This document shows, piece by piece, positions 1 to 8,935 of a stretch of DNA of 64,000 bases. The notes under the pieces were generated by a model. It made no database searches. It was not told where the DNA came from and saw nothing but the letters and a program-made list of their open reading frames with translations. Made by a program: the position numbers and the translations under genes. How positions within the stretch are numbered: position 1 is the first letter of the stretch; each line of letters opens with the position of its first letter. Source of the stretch: Sinomicrobium oceani (lineage in GTDB: Bacteria > Bacteroidota > Bacteroidia > Flavobacteriales > Flavobacteriaceae); assembly GCF_900119185.1 (NCBI RefSeq), contig NZ_FPJE01000007.1, positions 1-64,000 on the forward strand, read 5' to 3'.

Positions 1-174
1 GAAAAATTATATGAAGAACGATATGCCATTGAGAGAACAAACGCATGGATGGATAGCTATCGATCTCTGCTCAACAGGTTCGATACTACCACAACAAGCT
101 GGAAGGGATTTAATTATCTCGCTTTTATAGCTATTGCACTAAAAAAATTCTATAAACCTAAAAAGTTCAGATGA
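1..174 (+). CDS. IS5-like transposase, C-terminal fragment (cut by window edge)
   Basis: An open frame enters from the left edge and ends in TGA at 172-174, giving 57 residues. It contains RYAIERTNAWMDSYRSLL, which resembles the Y-(2)-R-(3)-E signature around the third catalytic acid of IS4/IS5-type DDE transposases, followed by a basic tail. Only the C-terminal end is visible, so intactness, the left end of the element and the inverted repeats cannot be judged. No convincing right-end inverted repeat was seen in the 22 bases before the next gene. The family call rests on the motif alone. Confidence 0.7.
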   Translation, partial: EKLYEERYAIERTNAWMDSYRSLLNRFDTTTTSWKGFNYLAFIAIALKKFYKPKKFR

Positions 175-196
175 CCTCTAAATTTAATCTGTAGTC

Positions 197-793
197 ATGA
201 CCGATTCGCGAATCAGAAATCTAAAGACCGATATACTGTCGGACAACTGGTACACCTTGGAAAAAGCGACTTTCGAATATCTTGGCAGCGATGGAAAATG
301 GCAGCGGCAGCAAAGAGAAGTGTACGATCGCGGTAATGGTGCTGTGATATTACTTTTCAACAGGGAAAAACAGACTATCCTGCTGATTCGGCAATTCCGT
401 ATCCCCACCTATATGAATGGCAATTCCGATGGCATGCTTATCGAGGCGTGTGCCGGTCTGCTCGATGAAGACAAACCGGAAGCCTGTATCAAGAGGGAAG
501 TCGAAGAGGAAACCGGATATAAAATAGATAAAGTATGCAAGGTTTTTGAAGCTTATATGTCACCAGGAGCCGTAACCGAAATCATCCATTTTTTCACCGG
601 AGAATATACCGCCGATATGAAAGTCGGCAATGGTGGCGGGCTTGCCAGTGAACACGAAGACATCGAGGTCCTCGAAATTTCTTTTGACGAAGCCCTGCTT
701 ATGATTGCCGATGGAAGAATAAAGGATGCAAAAACCATAATGCTTCTCTTATATGCTCAAACACAAGATCTGCTTAATGACCAGGTACTATGA
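197..793 (+). CDS. Nudix hydrolase, GDP-mannose pyrophosphatase (NudK)-like
   Basis: This 198-residue protein has a Nudix box at about residues 87-108 ([11 protein letters not shown], then REVEEETGY). The spacing is that of the NudK/ADP-ribose pyrophosphatase branch, in which the catalytic REx2EE helix binds Mg2+ and hydrolyses a nucleoside diphosphate linked to a sugar. Length fits that branch (about 190-200 aa). No signal peptide is visible, so it should be cytoplasmic. Its stop overlaps the start of the following VOC gene (ATGA), so the two are translationally coupled. The exact substrate (GDP-mannose, ADP-ribose or other) cannot be read from the sequence. Confidence 0.85.
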   Translation: MTDSRIRNLKTDILSDNWYTLEKATFEYLGSDGKWQRQQREVYDRGNGAVILLFNREKQTILLIRQFRIPTYMNGNSDGMLIEACAGLLDEDKPEACIKREVEEETGYKIDKVCKVFEAYMSPGAVTEIIHFFTGEYTADMKVGNGGGLASEHEDIEVLEISFDEALLMIADGRIKDAKTIMLLLYAQTQDLLNDQVL

Positions 794-1455
794 AGCTGAA
801 AGAAATACATATATGCACGGATCAGCCCGAAGAAACCACGTTTTTTTACCGGGAAATACTTGGATTGCCCGTAAAAACGTATCGTGATTCCCTGCATATA
901 CAGGCAGGAGATACCTTGCTCGCATTTCACCTTACGAAAAACACGGAACCGGTCTACCATATCGCTTTTGATATCCCCAACAATAAGCTCGAAGAAGCAC
1001 ATTCCTTACTCAAAGGACAATTGGGCATCCTGTTTATCTCGGAGGAGAATACCGACACTATAGCCGATTTTTCACGTTGGAATGCCAGGTCTTTCTATTT
1101 TCGGGACAACAACGGAAATATCCTGGAATACATTACCCGTTATGACCGCGGGAAAACCTCGGAAGAAACGTTTGGTGGAAAATCTATTCTTAATATCAGC
1201 GAGATCGGTCTGGTAAGCGACGATGTTCCTCAACTGGCTGAAAAACTCCGGAGCACTTATGATGTCCCGATATACGAAAAACAACCACCCCATGAACACT
1301 TTACAGCCATGGGAGATGACGAAGGCCTTTTTATCCTGGCTGCTACAGGCCGGGACTGGTATCCGACAAAACAAAAATCCAATAATTTTCCTCTAAAGGT
1401 CGTATTCACCGTAGACGGCACCGAGCATACCATAAACAGGGGCAAAATACGATAG
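790..1455 (+). CDS. VOC-family (glyoxalase/dioxygenase-like) protein
   Basis: This 221-residue protein begins with a typical vicinal-oxygen-chelate module (residues 1-117: a start like [24 protein letters not shown], here in two parts, then [14 protein letters not shown]). A second, weaker module follows from about residue 130 ([18 protein letters not shown]). VOC proteins are metal-dependent lyases, dioxygenases or resistance proteins, and the reaction here cannot be assigned. The start overlaps the Nudix gene stop by 4 bases, so the pair forms a two-gene operon closed by the hairpin at 1466-1499. Confidence 0.8.
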   Translation: MKLKEIHICTDQPEETTFFYREILGLPVKTYRDSLHIQAGDTLLAFHLTKNTEPVYHIAFDIPNNKLEEAHSLLKGQLGILFISEENTDTIADFSRWNARSFYFRDNNGNILEYITRYDRGKTSEETFGGKSILNISEIGLVSDDVPQLAEKLRSTYDVPIYEKQPPHEHFTAMGDDEGLFILAATGRDWYPTKQKSNNFPLKVVFTVDGTEHTINRGKIR

Positions 1456-1465
1456 ATCCACACCT

Positions 1466-1499
1466 AAAAAAAGAGGCTACCTAAACAGCCTCTTTTTTA
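1466..1499. terminator. Bidirectional intrinsic terminator
   Basis: The stem GAGGCT (1473-1478) pairs with AGCCTC (1487-1492). It is flanked by an A-run on the left and a T-run on the right, so it can act on both strands. It sits between the VOC gene and the convergent isomerase gene. Confidence 0.8.
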
Positions 1500-1625
1500 T
1501 TCGGGTAGGTATCCGAGAACAATCTCAAATACGCAAATCTCGGGGGGAGATGAAAAAACTTTTCAGACGCCCTCTCGGTTTTACGATCAGCGCTCCAAAA
1601 GCCGGGCCTTTGTATTTTTCATCCG

Positions 1626-2561
1626 TTACAGAAAATCATCTACGGTCTTATAGGCTTCGATAACAGCAAGTTCTCCTTCGCCGTTAGGCCGGGAGTTTCC
1701 GTGTTCCATACCCACTACACCCTGAAAGCCTTTATCGTAAATATATTTAAAGACATTTTTATAGTTGATTTCTCCTGTGGTAGGTTCATTCCTTCCGGGA
1801 TTGTCCCCTACCTGGAAATAAGCAATCTCATCCCAGCTTGCTTCAATATTGGGTATAAGGTTGCCTTCTGTGATCTGTTGGTGGTAGATATCGTACAATA
1901 TCTTACAGGACGGCGAATTTACAGCTTTACATATTTCAAAAGCCTGTGCGGACTTCTCGAGGAATAATCCCGGGTGATTCATATAATTCAGGGGTTCCAG
2001 CACCATGACAATACCATGAGGTTCCAGGATACCCGCAGCCTGCTTCAGAGATTCAACCACATGGGCGGTCTGATACCCGGGTTCCTTTCGAAAATCCTTA
2101 TATCCCGGTACTACGGTCACCCATTTGGCATTGACCCGTTTAGCCACATCTACAGACTTCTTTATGTCTGCAAGGAACTCTTCTCTCTTACCCTGGTCAC
2201 CACTGGTGAGGTTGGGTTCTGTCCAGTAGATTTTATGAGCTACGAAGACCCCCATTTCCATGCCGAGGTCTTGCATGGTTTTTGCAATGGCTTCCTGTAC
2301 GTTTACAGGACGTCCGCTCATGCCGTTATCTTCGAAAGCAGTAAAGCCCTGATCGGCCATGTATTCCAGCTGCGATATAATATCTCCTCCGGCATTGTGT
2401 TTAAACATTCCGTCATGGGGGGCATACTTCAAATTGAATTTATGTTTCCCCGAATTCTTCTTTATCCTGTTCTCTTCGGTAAAACCAAGAGCTCCGGCAG
2501 TAGTTACCGAAGCCCCGAGTGTTGCCATTATAGAATTTTGTACAAATGTTCTGCGTTTCAC
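1626..2561 (-). CDS. Exported sugar isomerase/epimerase-like TIM-barrel protein
   Basis: The family is hydroxypyruvate isomerase/xylose isomerase-like (AP endonuclease 2 fold). Supporting motifs are VLEPLNYMNHPG, a metal-binding Glu region, KILYDIYHQQ and GVVGMEHGNS near the C-terminus. I chose the GTG at 2561 because it yields a clean twin-arginine signal (KRRTFVQNS followed by a small hydrophobic stretch). The longer frame from 2687 would run into the upstream gene. The product is 311 aa. Tat export implies folding in the cytoplasm and action in the periplasm. It is the last gene of the GMC dehydrogenase operon, which suggests a role on 3-keto sugars; that role is inferred from context and not proven. 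Confidence 0.85.
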   Translation of the reverse strand: MKRRTFVQNSIMATLGASVTTAGALGFTEENRIKKNSGKHKFNLKYAPHDGMFKHNAGGDIISQLEYMADQGFTAFEDNGMSGRPVNVQEAIAKTMQDLGMEMGVFVAHKIYWTEPNLTSGDQGKREEFLADIKKSVDVAKRVNAKWVTVVPGYKDFRKEPGYQTAHVVESLKQAAGILEPHGIVMVLEPLNYMNHPGLFLEKSAQAFEICKAVNSPSCKILYDIYHQQITEGNLIPNIEASWDEIAYFQVGDNPGRNEPTTGEINYKNVFKYIYDKGFQGVVGMEHGNSRPNGEGELAVIEAYKTVDDFL

Positions 2562-2638
2562 GATAGGTTGGTTTAGTACGCTGTATGTATTTTCTTTTGA
2601 GAAATTCAAAAGGAAAACAAGAGCCTTTGATTTAACCG

Positions 2639-3280
2639 TTACAAAGACCAGAGTTTTCCACCGGTGGCTTCTTCCAGCGAGATACATCCCTGTTGTTTTC
2701 CGGGGATCGGATCGTAAGCGAGAACCTCTTCTCCGATGTATTCACTGATTTTGAATCCGTATATGGTTTTTCCGCGAACGTCTTTGACAAAACCAAAAAC
2801 CAGGGCATCCTGGTTCTCCGGGGCGGCACCATCGTCCGAACCTTTATAGGCCCTCAATTTCCTGTCCAGGTCTCTGCGTTGATCTTCACCGAGACTCAGG
2901 GCATCAGCTATAATTTTTTCCACATCTTTATCTTTTACTCCGGGAAGGTCTTTAGGATCTTCCACACCGAGTTTGGCCGTAAAAGCACGCATCCCGTCTT
3001 TTGCCAGTTTCTGGTCTTCCGGGCTGTACACTTCCTTGATGTATTTATCGATAAACTGTGGGACATTGAGTTCGGCAGCACCCGGCAAATCATCCGTTTT
3101 CGGAAGAATAACATCCACCATTTTAGACAACACGCTACCTTCTTCCTGAGTAAAGAATTCCGGGGTCCAGGTTACTTTCGGATCACTGGTACAACTCTGG
3201 AGTATACTCATGAGCGTCGGAGTCGCCGCGACGAACCCAAGGGATAATCCTATATTTTTTATTACTTCTCTTCTTTGCAT
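2639..3280 (-). CDS. Gluconate 2-dehydrogenase subunit 3-family protein (Tat lipoprotein)
   Basis: This 213-aa protein resembles the small subunit of membrane-bound GMC dehydrogenases (gluconate 2-dehydrogenase subunit 3 family; LacC in the lactose 3-dehydrogenase system). The N-terminus has a twin-arginine-like QRREVIKNIGL followed by a hydrophobic core and a lipobox ending LQSC, so it is predicted to be a Tat-exported lipoprotein. The middle segment (FTQEEGSVLSKMVDVILP) is typical of the family. It lies 10 bases downstream of the GMC gene. Because the large subunit has no signal of its own, this subunit probably carries it across the membrane. Confidence 0.88.
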   Translation of the reverse strand: MQRREVIKNIGLSLGFVAATPTLMSILQSCTSDPKVTWTPEFFTQEEGSVLSKMVDVILPKTDDLPGAAELNVPQFIDKYIKEVYSPEDQKLAKDGMRAFTAKLGVEDPKDLPGVKDKDVEKIIADALSLGEDQRRDLDRKLRAYKGSDDGAAPENQDALVFGFVKDVRGKTIYGFKISEYIGEEVLAYDPIPGKQQGCISLEEATGGKLWSL

Positions 3281-3290
3281 GGCATTGGTA

Positions 3291-5003
3291 TTATATATTC
3301 ATTTTTTTAAGCTCATTAACCGCATGTTCCGCTGCCCTGGCCGTAAGTGCCATATAGGTCAGAGACGGGTTAACACAACTCGCCGAAGTCATTGCGGCAC
3401 CATCGGTAACATATACGTTAGGCACATCATGTATCTGGTTGTTTCCGTTAAGTACGGAAGTCTTCCGATCTCTTCCCATACGCGCGGTTCCCATTTCGTG
3501 GATCCCCAGCCCGGGAGCTCCCGGATTGTCATAAGAACTTATATTCTTAAAACCGGCAGACTCGAGCATTTCCATAGCCTGCTGTTTCATATCTTTACGC
3601 ATGTTAAACTCATTCTCCCTGAATTTGGCATCGAAAGTTACCGTAGGAAGTCCCCATTTGTCTTTCTTGTCGTAATCCAGCGTCATTTTGTTATCGTGAT
3701 GTGGCAGCATTTCACCGAAAGCCGTCATTCCTATACTCCATTCTCCCGGCTTCAGGATGGCTTCTTTCAGTTCTTTTCCGTAGGTAAGCTCTTTTACCGA
3801 AGACGCCCAGTCTCCTCTTCCGCCACCTCCCTGGTAACCGTATCCGCGAACGAAATCTTTTTTGTCGGTATCTCCTCCGAGATTACGGAACCGTGGAATA
3901 TAAAATCCGTTTGGCCTTCTTCCTTTGAAATACTTGTCTTCGTATCCCTCTACCTTGGCAGATGCTCCTACCTGAAAATGGTGGTCCATCAGATTGTGCC
4001 CGAGTTCTCCGGAATCGTTACCCATACCTTCGGGGAAACGCTCCGACTTGGATTGCATCAGAATAGAAGTAGAACCTATAGCCGAAGCACAGACAAAGAT
4101 AACCTTAGCTTTGTATTCGTATGTTTCATTACTCTCGGCATCAATAACACGTACTCCCGTAGCACGCTTCTTATCCTTATCATACATAATTTCATGTACA
4201 ATAGAATATGGCCTCAATGTCATATTCCCGGTACGCTCCGCAGCAGGTAGTGTAGAAGAATTACTGCTGAAATACCCGCCAAACGGACATCCGCGCATAC
4301 ATCTGTTACGGAACTGGCAGTGGCTTCTTCCGTCAAACTGTCCGCCTGTAAGGTGCGCTACCCGGCCAATGGTTAATAACCTGCCATCTTTAAACTTGTT
4401 GGACATGGCTTTTTTAAGGTCCTCTTCCACACAGTAAAGTTCCATCGGCGGCAAAAACTGTCCGTCAGGCAATTGCGGAAGTCCGAGTTTTTCACCACTT
4501 ACACCGATATGTTTTTCTACATAATCATACCAGGGTGCAATATCTTTATACCGTATAGGCCAGTCTACGGCTATACCTTCCTTTAAGTTTGCTTCAAAAT
4601 CGATATCACTATGCCGATAGCTCTGTCTTCCCCACATGATAGAACGCCCGCCTACGTGATACCCACGCATCCAATCAAAACGCTCTACTTCATTATAAGG
4701 ATGCTCCAGATCATTTACAAAGAAATGCTTACAGTCCTGCCTTACGGTATATCCGGTTCTGGCTTGCTTGGCCTGCTTACGGAGGTCTTCCTGTGTCGGG
4801 GCTCCCCCGTTTTCCATATCCCAGGGGTCCAGGTGCATTGTCGGATAGTCTTCGATGTGTCTGACCATTCGACCACGTTCCAGAACCAACGTCTTTAACC
4901 CCTTTTCACACAATTCTTTAGCAGCCCATCCGCCACTCACACCGGTGCCTATAACAATAGCATCGTACTCCTCCTGCGGAGGGTTGTAATACATAGTGCC
5001 CAT
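3291..5003 (-). CDS. GMC-family FAD-dependent oxidoreductase (putative glycoside 3-dehydrogenase)
   Basis: This 570-aa flavoprotein of the glucose-methanol-choline family has an FAD-binding Rossmann motif at residues 13-37 (AIVIGTGVSGGWAAKEL). The C-terminal catalytic pair is likely His502 (GIHEMGTARMG) and Asn545 (CVNPSLTYMALTA). There is a Cys-rich segment (CQFRNRCMRGCPFGG), as in the membrane-bound dehydrogenase branch. No signal peptide is visible. Together with the small subunit it matches glucoside/lactose 3-dehydrogenase systems (LacA/LacC), which oxidise C3 of glycosides. It is the first gene of a leftward operon whose -7 element is at 5038-5045. The substrate is inferred from neighbours. 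No cytochrome c partner was seen here. Confidence 0.88.
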   Translation of the reverse strand: MGTMYYNPPQEEYDAIVIGTGVSGGWAAKELCEKGLKTLVLERGRMVRHIEDYPTMHLDPWDMENGGAPTQEDLRKQAKQARTGYTVRQDCKHFFVNDLEHPYNEVERFDWMRGYHVGGRSIMWGRQSYRHSDIDFEANLKEGIAVDWPIRYKDIAPWYDYVEKHIGVSGEKLGLPQLPDGQFLPPMELYCVEEDLKKAMSNKFKDGRLLTIGRVAHLTGGQFDGRSHCQFRNRCMRGCPFGGYFSSNSSTLPAAERTGNMTLRPYSIVHEIMYDKDKKRATGVRVIDAESNETYEYKAKVIFVCASAIGSTSILMQSKSERFPEGMGNDSGELGHNLMDHHFQVGASAKVEGYEDKYFKGRRPNGFYIPRFRNLGGDTDKKDFVRGYGYQGGGGRGDWASSVKELTYGKELKEAILKPGEWSIGMTAFGEMLPHHDNKMTLDYDKKDKWGLPTVTFDAKFRENEFNMRKDMKQQAMEMLESAGFKNISSYDNPGAPGLGIHEMGTARMGRDRKTSVLNGNNQIHDVPNVYVTDGAAMTSASCVNPSLTYMALTARAAEHAVNELKKMNI

Positions 5004-5037
5004 TATTTTGTATTTATTTTTATATTAGAGTAAGCTT

Positions 5038-5045
5038 CAAATATA
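5038..5045 (-). promoter_or_regulatory. Predicted -7 element for the GMC operon
   Basis: On the minus strand this reads TATATTTG, a match to the Bacteroidota -7 consensus TAnnTTTG. It would place the transcript start about 25-30 bases before the GMC start codon. No clear -33 TTG is present. The 141-bp divergent region (5004-5144) is very A/T-rich and must also drive the rightward operon. Confidence 0.45.
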
Positions 5046-5144
5046 TAAATTTTATATATTTTTCGATAATTTTTTTGTAAGATAAACACATATTACTTTT
5101 AAAACTTATTATTTTAGCAATTCTGAAATTTAATACCCTTTACG

Positions 5145-6155
5145 ATGAACAGACGAAATTTTATCGGAAATTCCGGAAAAGCAGGCCTCGCTTTATCGCT
5201 GTTAGGACTATATGCCTGTAAGGATCCTAAAAAAGACAGAAATACATCGGCGACTTTACCGGAAGAAACCGTTGTGGAAACAGCAAGTCTCCCGTTTTTC
5301 AAATTATCTCTGGCCCAGTGGTCTATACACCGGATGATCATCGAACAAGGTTTTAACCCTTTGAATTTTGCAGAAAAAGCAAGTGCGTGGGGATTTGAAG
5401 GTCTTGAATATGTCAGCCAACTCTATACCGGTGAGCTGAAAAAAAACTCCTCTTCCGCCATGGCCATGGATAATCTGGTCCGTGAACTCCAACAACGCAG
5501 CGCTGATCACAACATGAAAAATCTTATTATTATGGTAGATGCAGAAGGCGATCTGGCCATTAAGAGCAATAAGGAACGAAATAAGGCTGTAGAGAATCAT
5601 CACAAGTGGGTAGATGCCGCAGCCGCATTAGGATGCCATTCCATTCGCGTTAATCTGTTCGGGGAAAAACAACCGGATGCCTGGAAAAAATATGCTGCCG
5701 AGGGCCTTTCTGCCCTTTCCGAATACGCTGCAAAATCGAATATCAACATCCTGGTGGAAAATCACGGACACTTTTCTTCGGACGCCGTTTTGCTAACGGA
5801 TGTCATGAAAGCAGTGAATATGAAAAATTGCGGAACACTCCCTGACTTCGGCAACTTCTGTCTGAAAAGGGAAGACGACAAACTCTGGGGTGCTCCCTGT
5901 GTGGAAGAGTACGACAAATATAAAGGAGTCAAAGAACTCATGCCGTATGCCAGGTCGGTAAGTGCCAAATCGTACGATTTTGATGAGGCGGGCAACGAGA
6001 CTACCATAGACTATGTAAAAATGTTACAGATTGTCAAAAATGCCGGATACACCGGATATATCGGTGTGGAATACGAAGGAGACCGACTCAGTGAAGAAGA
6101 AGGTATCAAAGCCACAAAGGCCCTGTTGATAAATGCAGCGAAAAAAGTTTCATAA
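5145..6155 (+). CDS. Exported sugar isomerase/epimerase-like TIM-barrel lipoprotein
   Basis: This 336-aa protein has an N-terminal twin-arginine motif (MNRRNFIGNSGKAGLALS) and a lipobox ending LYAC, so it is predicted to be a Tat lipoprotein. The mature part is a xylose isomerase-like TIM barrel, with NILVENHGHFSS, GTLPDFGNFC and GYIGVEYEGD marking the metal-site strands. It opens the rightward operon, divergent from the GMC dehydrogenase operon, and is followed 58 bases later by an MFS permease. By context it may isomerise, epimerise or cleave 3-keto sugars in the periplasm. The reaction itself is not determined. Confidence 0.85.
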   Translation: MNRRNFIGNSGKAGLALSLLGLYACKDPKKDRNTSATLPEETVVETASLPFFKLSLAQWSIHRMIIEQGFNPLNFAEKASAWGFEGLEYVSQLYTGELKKNSSSAMAMDNLVRELQQRSADHNMKNLIIMVDAEGDLAIKSNKERNKAVENHHKWVDAAAALGCHSIRVNLFGEKQPDAWKKYAAEGLSALSEYAAKSNINILVENHGHFSSDAVLLTDVMKAVNMKNCGTLPDFGNFCLKREDDKLWGAPCVEEYDKYKGVKELMPYARSVSAKSYDFDEAGNETTIDYVKMLQIVKNAGYTGYIGVEYEGDRLSEEEGIKATKALLINAAKKVS

Positions 6156-6213
6156 CCCGAAAAAAACAAATATATTTCTCACCTGTCAATCCCTAAAAAT
6201 CCAATAATTTCTT

Positions 6214-7446
6214 ATGAATAAAAAAATCCAGTTCCAGCTCTCTCTGATGATGTTCCTCGAATTTTTCATCTGGGGAGGATGGTTTGTTTCCCTTGGTACT
6301 TTCCTCGGGCACAACCTTGATGCCTCTGCCGGGCAATCGGCCCAGGCCTTCTCCACACAGTCATGGGGAGCCATTATCGCTCCTTTTATTATAGGTCTTA
6401 TCGCAGACCGGTATTTTAATGCCGAACGCATCCTGGGGATCCTTCATCTTGTAGGTGCGGTACTGATGTACCAAATGGCGGGCACAACAGATTTTACAGC
6501 TTTTTACCCGTATGTACTCGGCTATATGATCCTGTACATGCCTACCCTGGCCCTGGTAAACTCCGTAGCCTTTAACCAAATGAAAGACCCCGCCAAAGAG
6601 TTTTCCTTTGTCCGCGTTTTCGGCACCATAGGATGGATCATTGCCGGAGTACTCATAAGCCGTATCTTCCATTGGGATTCTCCGGAAGGCGTAGAAAACG
6701 GTATGCTTAAGAACACCTTTTTAATGACTGCAGTAGCTTCCGGAATACTGGGTATCTTCAGTTTTACACTACCAAAAACACCCCCTAAAGTGGCCAAGGG
6801 AGAAAAAGTAACCTTGTCTGATGTACTGGGACTCGAAGCGCTGAAATTACTGAAAGACAAAAATTTCCTGATGTTTTTCATCTCCTCGGTACTCATATGT
6901 ATACCACTGGCATTCTACTACCAGAATACACACCCGTTCCTCACCGAAGTAGGGTTACAGAACCCTACGGAAAAGATGGCTTTCGGGCAGGCTTCCGAAG
7001 TTCTGTTTATGCTTTTACTGCCGTTCTTTTTTAAGAGATTCGGCTTTAAAAAGACTATCCTGGCCGGAATGCTGGCATGGACAGTACGTTACCTCCTGTT
7101 CGCTTATGGCGACTCCGGCGAAACTGCCTTTATGCTTATCATAGGTATAGCCTTGCATGGGCTTTGTTATGACTTTTTCTTCGTTTCGGGGCAGATCTAT
7201 ACCGATACCAAAGCCGGTGCCAAGTACAAAAGTGCGGCACAAGGGCTTATTACTCTGGCCACCTATGGAGTAGGAATGCTTATCGGCTTCTGGGTAGCAG
7301 GAGAAATAACAGACAAATACCTTCAGGCAGACGGTTCTCACAGCTGGGAGAACATATGGGTTTTCCCTGCAGTTTTCGCCCTGGGTGTAATGATATTCTT
7401 CATCATTCTCTTTAAGAATGAAAAAGTAGAATATAAAAACGCATAA
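6214..7446 (+). CDS. MFS permease, nucleoside:H+ symporter (NupG/XapB)-like
   Basis: This 410-aa integral membrane protein has about 12 hydrophobic segments. The N-terminus (LSLMMFLEFFIWGGWFVSLG) and the loop IAPFIIGLIADRYF are typical of the nucleoside:H+ symporter branch of the major facilitator superfamily. Members in Bacteroidota are often found beside Gfo/Idh/MocA and DUF1080 genes, and they may carry sugars rather than nucleosides. In this operon it is the only transporter, so import of a keto-sugar or monosaccharide product is the most economical hypothesis. A strong hairpin at 7507-7538 follows. Confidence 0.85.
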   Translation: MNKKIQFQLSLMMFLEFFIWGGWFVSLGTFLGHNLDASAGQSAQAFSTQSWGAIIAPFIIGLIADRYFNAERILGILHLVGAVLMYQMAGTTDFTAFYPYVLGYMILYMPTLALVNSVAFNQMKDPAKEFSFVRVFGTIGWIIAGVLISRIFHWDSPEGVENGMLKNTFLMTAVASGILGIFSFTLPKTPPKVAKGEKVTLSDVLGLEALKLLKDKNFLMFFISSVLICIPLAFYYQNTHPFLTEVGLQNPTEKMAFGQASEVLFMLLLPFFFKRFGFKKTILAGMLAWTVRYLLFAYGDSGETAFMLIIGIALHGLCYDFFFVSGQIYTDTKAGAKYKSAAQGLITLATYGVGMLIGFWVAGEITDKYLQADGSHSWENIWVFPAVFALGVMIFFIILFKNEKVEYKNA

Positions 7447-7506
7447 TGCCCTATAGGCAATAGCCCTGAAGATAAAGATATCTTCATCGGACGTGCAGTA
7501 CTAACA

Positions 7507-7546
7507 AACGAAAATCCCGGGTTACCGGGGTTTTCGTTACGTTTTT
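7507..7546. terminator. Hairpin, possible terminator or processing site inside the operon
   Basis: A stem of about 14 bp (AACGAAAATCCCGG, 7507-7520) closes over the loop GTTA with its complement (7525-7538). It is followed by ACGTTTTT. A smaller hairpin (TGAAGATA/TATCTTCA, 7467-7486) precedes it. It may separate the isomerase-permease unit from the oxidoreductase genes or cause partial read-through. Confidence 0.5.
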
Positions 7547-7597
7547 AACCCTTTCAATTCAAAATCAGTATTACAACAAATAACACACTACTTAAAA

Positions 7598-8731
7598 ATG
7601 AGCACTAAAATAAGATTAGGTATTCTCGGAGGCGGTGGCGATTCGTTAATCGGTGTATTACACCGCGTTGCTTCTTCCATGTATGATAGTTATCAATTGG
7701 TAGGCGGTGTATTCAACCCCGATCTGGAACAAAACACAGGTTTTGCCGAAAAAATAGGCATTCCTACCGACAGGGTGTACAAGGATTTCGATACGCTTAT
7801 CGCGGAAGAACTCAAACTCCCGGAAACGGAAAGAATGCAGGTGGTATCCATACTTACGCCCAATTTTCTTCACTTCCCCATGGCCAAAAAACTGTTGGAA
7901 AACGGTTTTAACGTCATCTGCGAAAAACCGATGACTACTACGTATGAAGAAGCCGGGATCCTCCGGGATACCCTGGATAAATCAAAAACCATATTTGCTG
8001 TAACATATACGTACACGGGGTATCCCATGATACGCCAGATGAAAGAAATGATTGCCTCCGGAGCTATCGGAACCGTGCAAAAAATTGATGTACAGTATTA
8101 CCAGGGATGGATTAACCCTATTATCCACGACAAGGCCAAACGGTCGACTACCTGGAGACTCGACCCGGAAAAATCGGGGATCAGCTGCTGTATAGGTGAT
8201 ATAGGTACCCACGCATTTGACATGATCGAATATGTAACCGGAATGGAAGTAAAAGAAATCCTGGCCGACCTCAACTATGTGTACAGCGATAACAAAATGG
8301 ATGTCGACGGTACCGTATTACTGCGCTTTTCCGAATTTGTGAAAGGCCTGATCCGTACCAGCCAGATCGCTACCGGAGAAGAAAACAACTTCACTGTAAG
8401 TATATACGGCAATAAAGGAGGACTTAAATGGGAACAGGAAAACCCGAATTACCTGTACCATCTTACCGAAGATGAACCCCTCAAAGTATTGAAACCCGGA
8501 CATGCCTATAACAGTGCTTTATCGCTCGACGGCAGTAAACTGCCTCCCGGACATCCCGAAGGAATATTCGACTCTATGGGCAATATATACAAAGGTGTAG
8601 CAAAGGCTATCCGCAAGGAAAAATACCATCCCGGAGAGTTCCCTACCATAAATGACGGCGTCCGGGGGATGAACTTTATCGAAAAAGTAGTAGAGTCTCA
8701 TAAGCAGGGGAATACCTGGATAAAAGTGTAA
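7598..8731 (+). CDS. Gfo/Idh/MocA-family NAD(P)-dependent oxidoreductase (copy 1)
   Basis: This 377-aa protein has no signal peptide. The N-terminal Rossmann fold has a glycine-rich loop (LGILGGGGDSLIG) and the family catalytic motif EKP at VICEKPMTTT. The C-terminal α/β domain carries GISCCIGDIGTHAFDM, where the conserved GxxxDxxxH pattern supplies the general acid/base His. The family oxidises or reduces sugar hydroxyl/keto groups with NAD(H) or NADP(H). It is homologous to the next gene but clearly diverged. In this operon it is a candidate for cytoplasmic reduction of a 3-keto sugar or formation of one; direction cannot be told from sequence. Confidence 0.9.
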   Translation: MSTKIRLGILGGGGDSLIGVLHRVASSMYDSYQLVGGVFNPDLEQNTGFAEKIGIPTDRVYKDFDTLIAEELKLPETERMQVVSILTPNFLHFPMAKKLLENGFNVICEKPMTTTYEEAGILRDTLDKSKTIFAVTYTYTGYPMIRQMKEMIASGAIGTVQKIDVQYYQGWINPIIHDKAKRSTTWRLDPEKSGISCCIGDIGTHAFDMIEYVTGMEVKEILADLNYVYSDNKMDVDGTVLLRFSEFVKGLIRTSQIATGEENNFTVSIYGNKGGLKWEQENPNYLYHLTEDEPLKVLKPGHAYNSALSLDGSKLPPGHPEGIFDSMGNIYKGVAKAIRKEKYHPGEFPTINDGVRGMNFIEKVVESHKQGNTWIKV

Positions 8732-8935
8732 ATATTACAACGATCAAAGCTGTAAAGGGAAATAACAACATCCCCTTCCGGTCTCCGGCAGGAACCCGGA
8801 GGAGAAAACAAGCGTTAAAAGCCATGCGTTTTCCACATATATTTTGTACTTTTTAGGCATCCCGGAAAATTTTGGCGGGATACAAAAAGCGTAAAAAATA
8901 TTGACTAACGAGTGGTTAACAATAAACAGTAAAAA

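Noticed and set aside
3210-4250. 346-aa frame on the plus strand opposite the GMC oxidoreductase gene
   Set aside because: It is fully antisense to a gene with strong family motifs and its translation has no recognisable domain.
8859-8881. Short hairpin ATCCCG...CGGGAT between the two Gfo/Idh/MocA genes
   Set aside because: It has a 6-bp stem with no T-run and is too weak to call a terminator.
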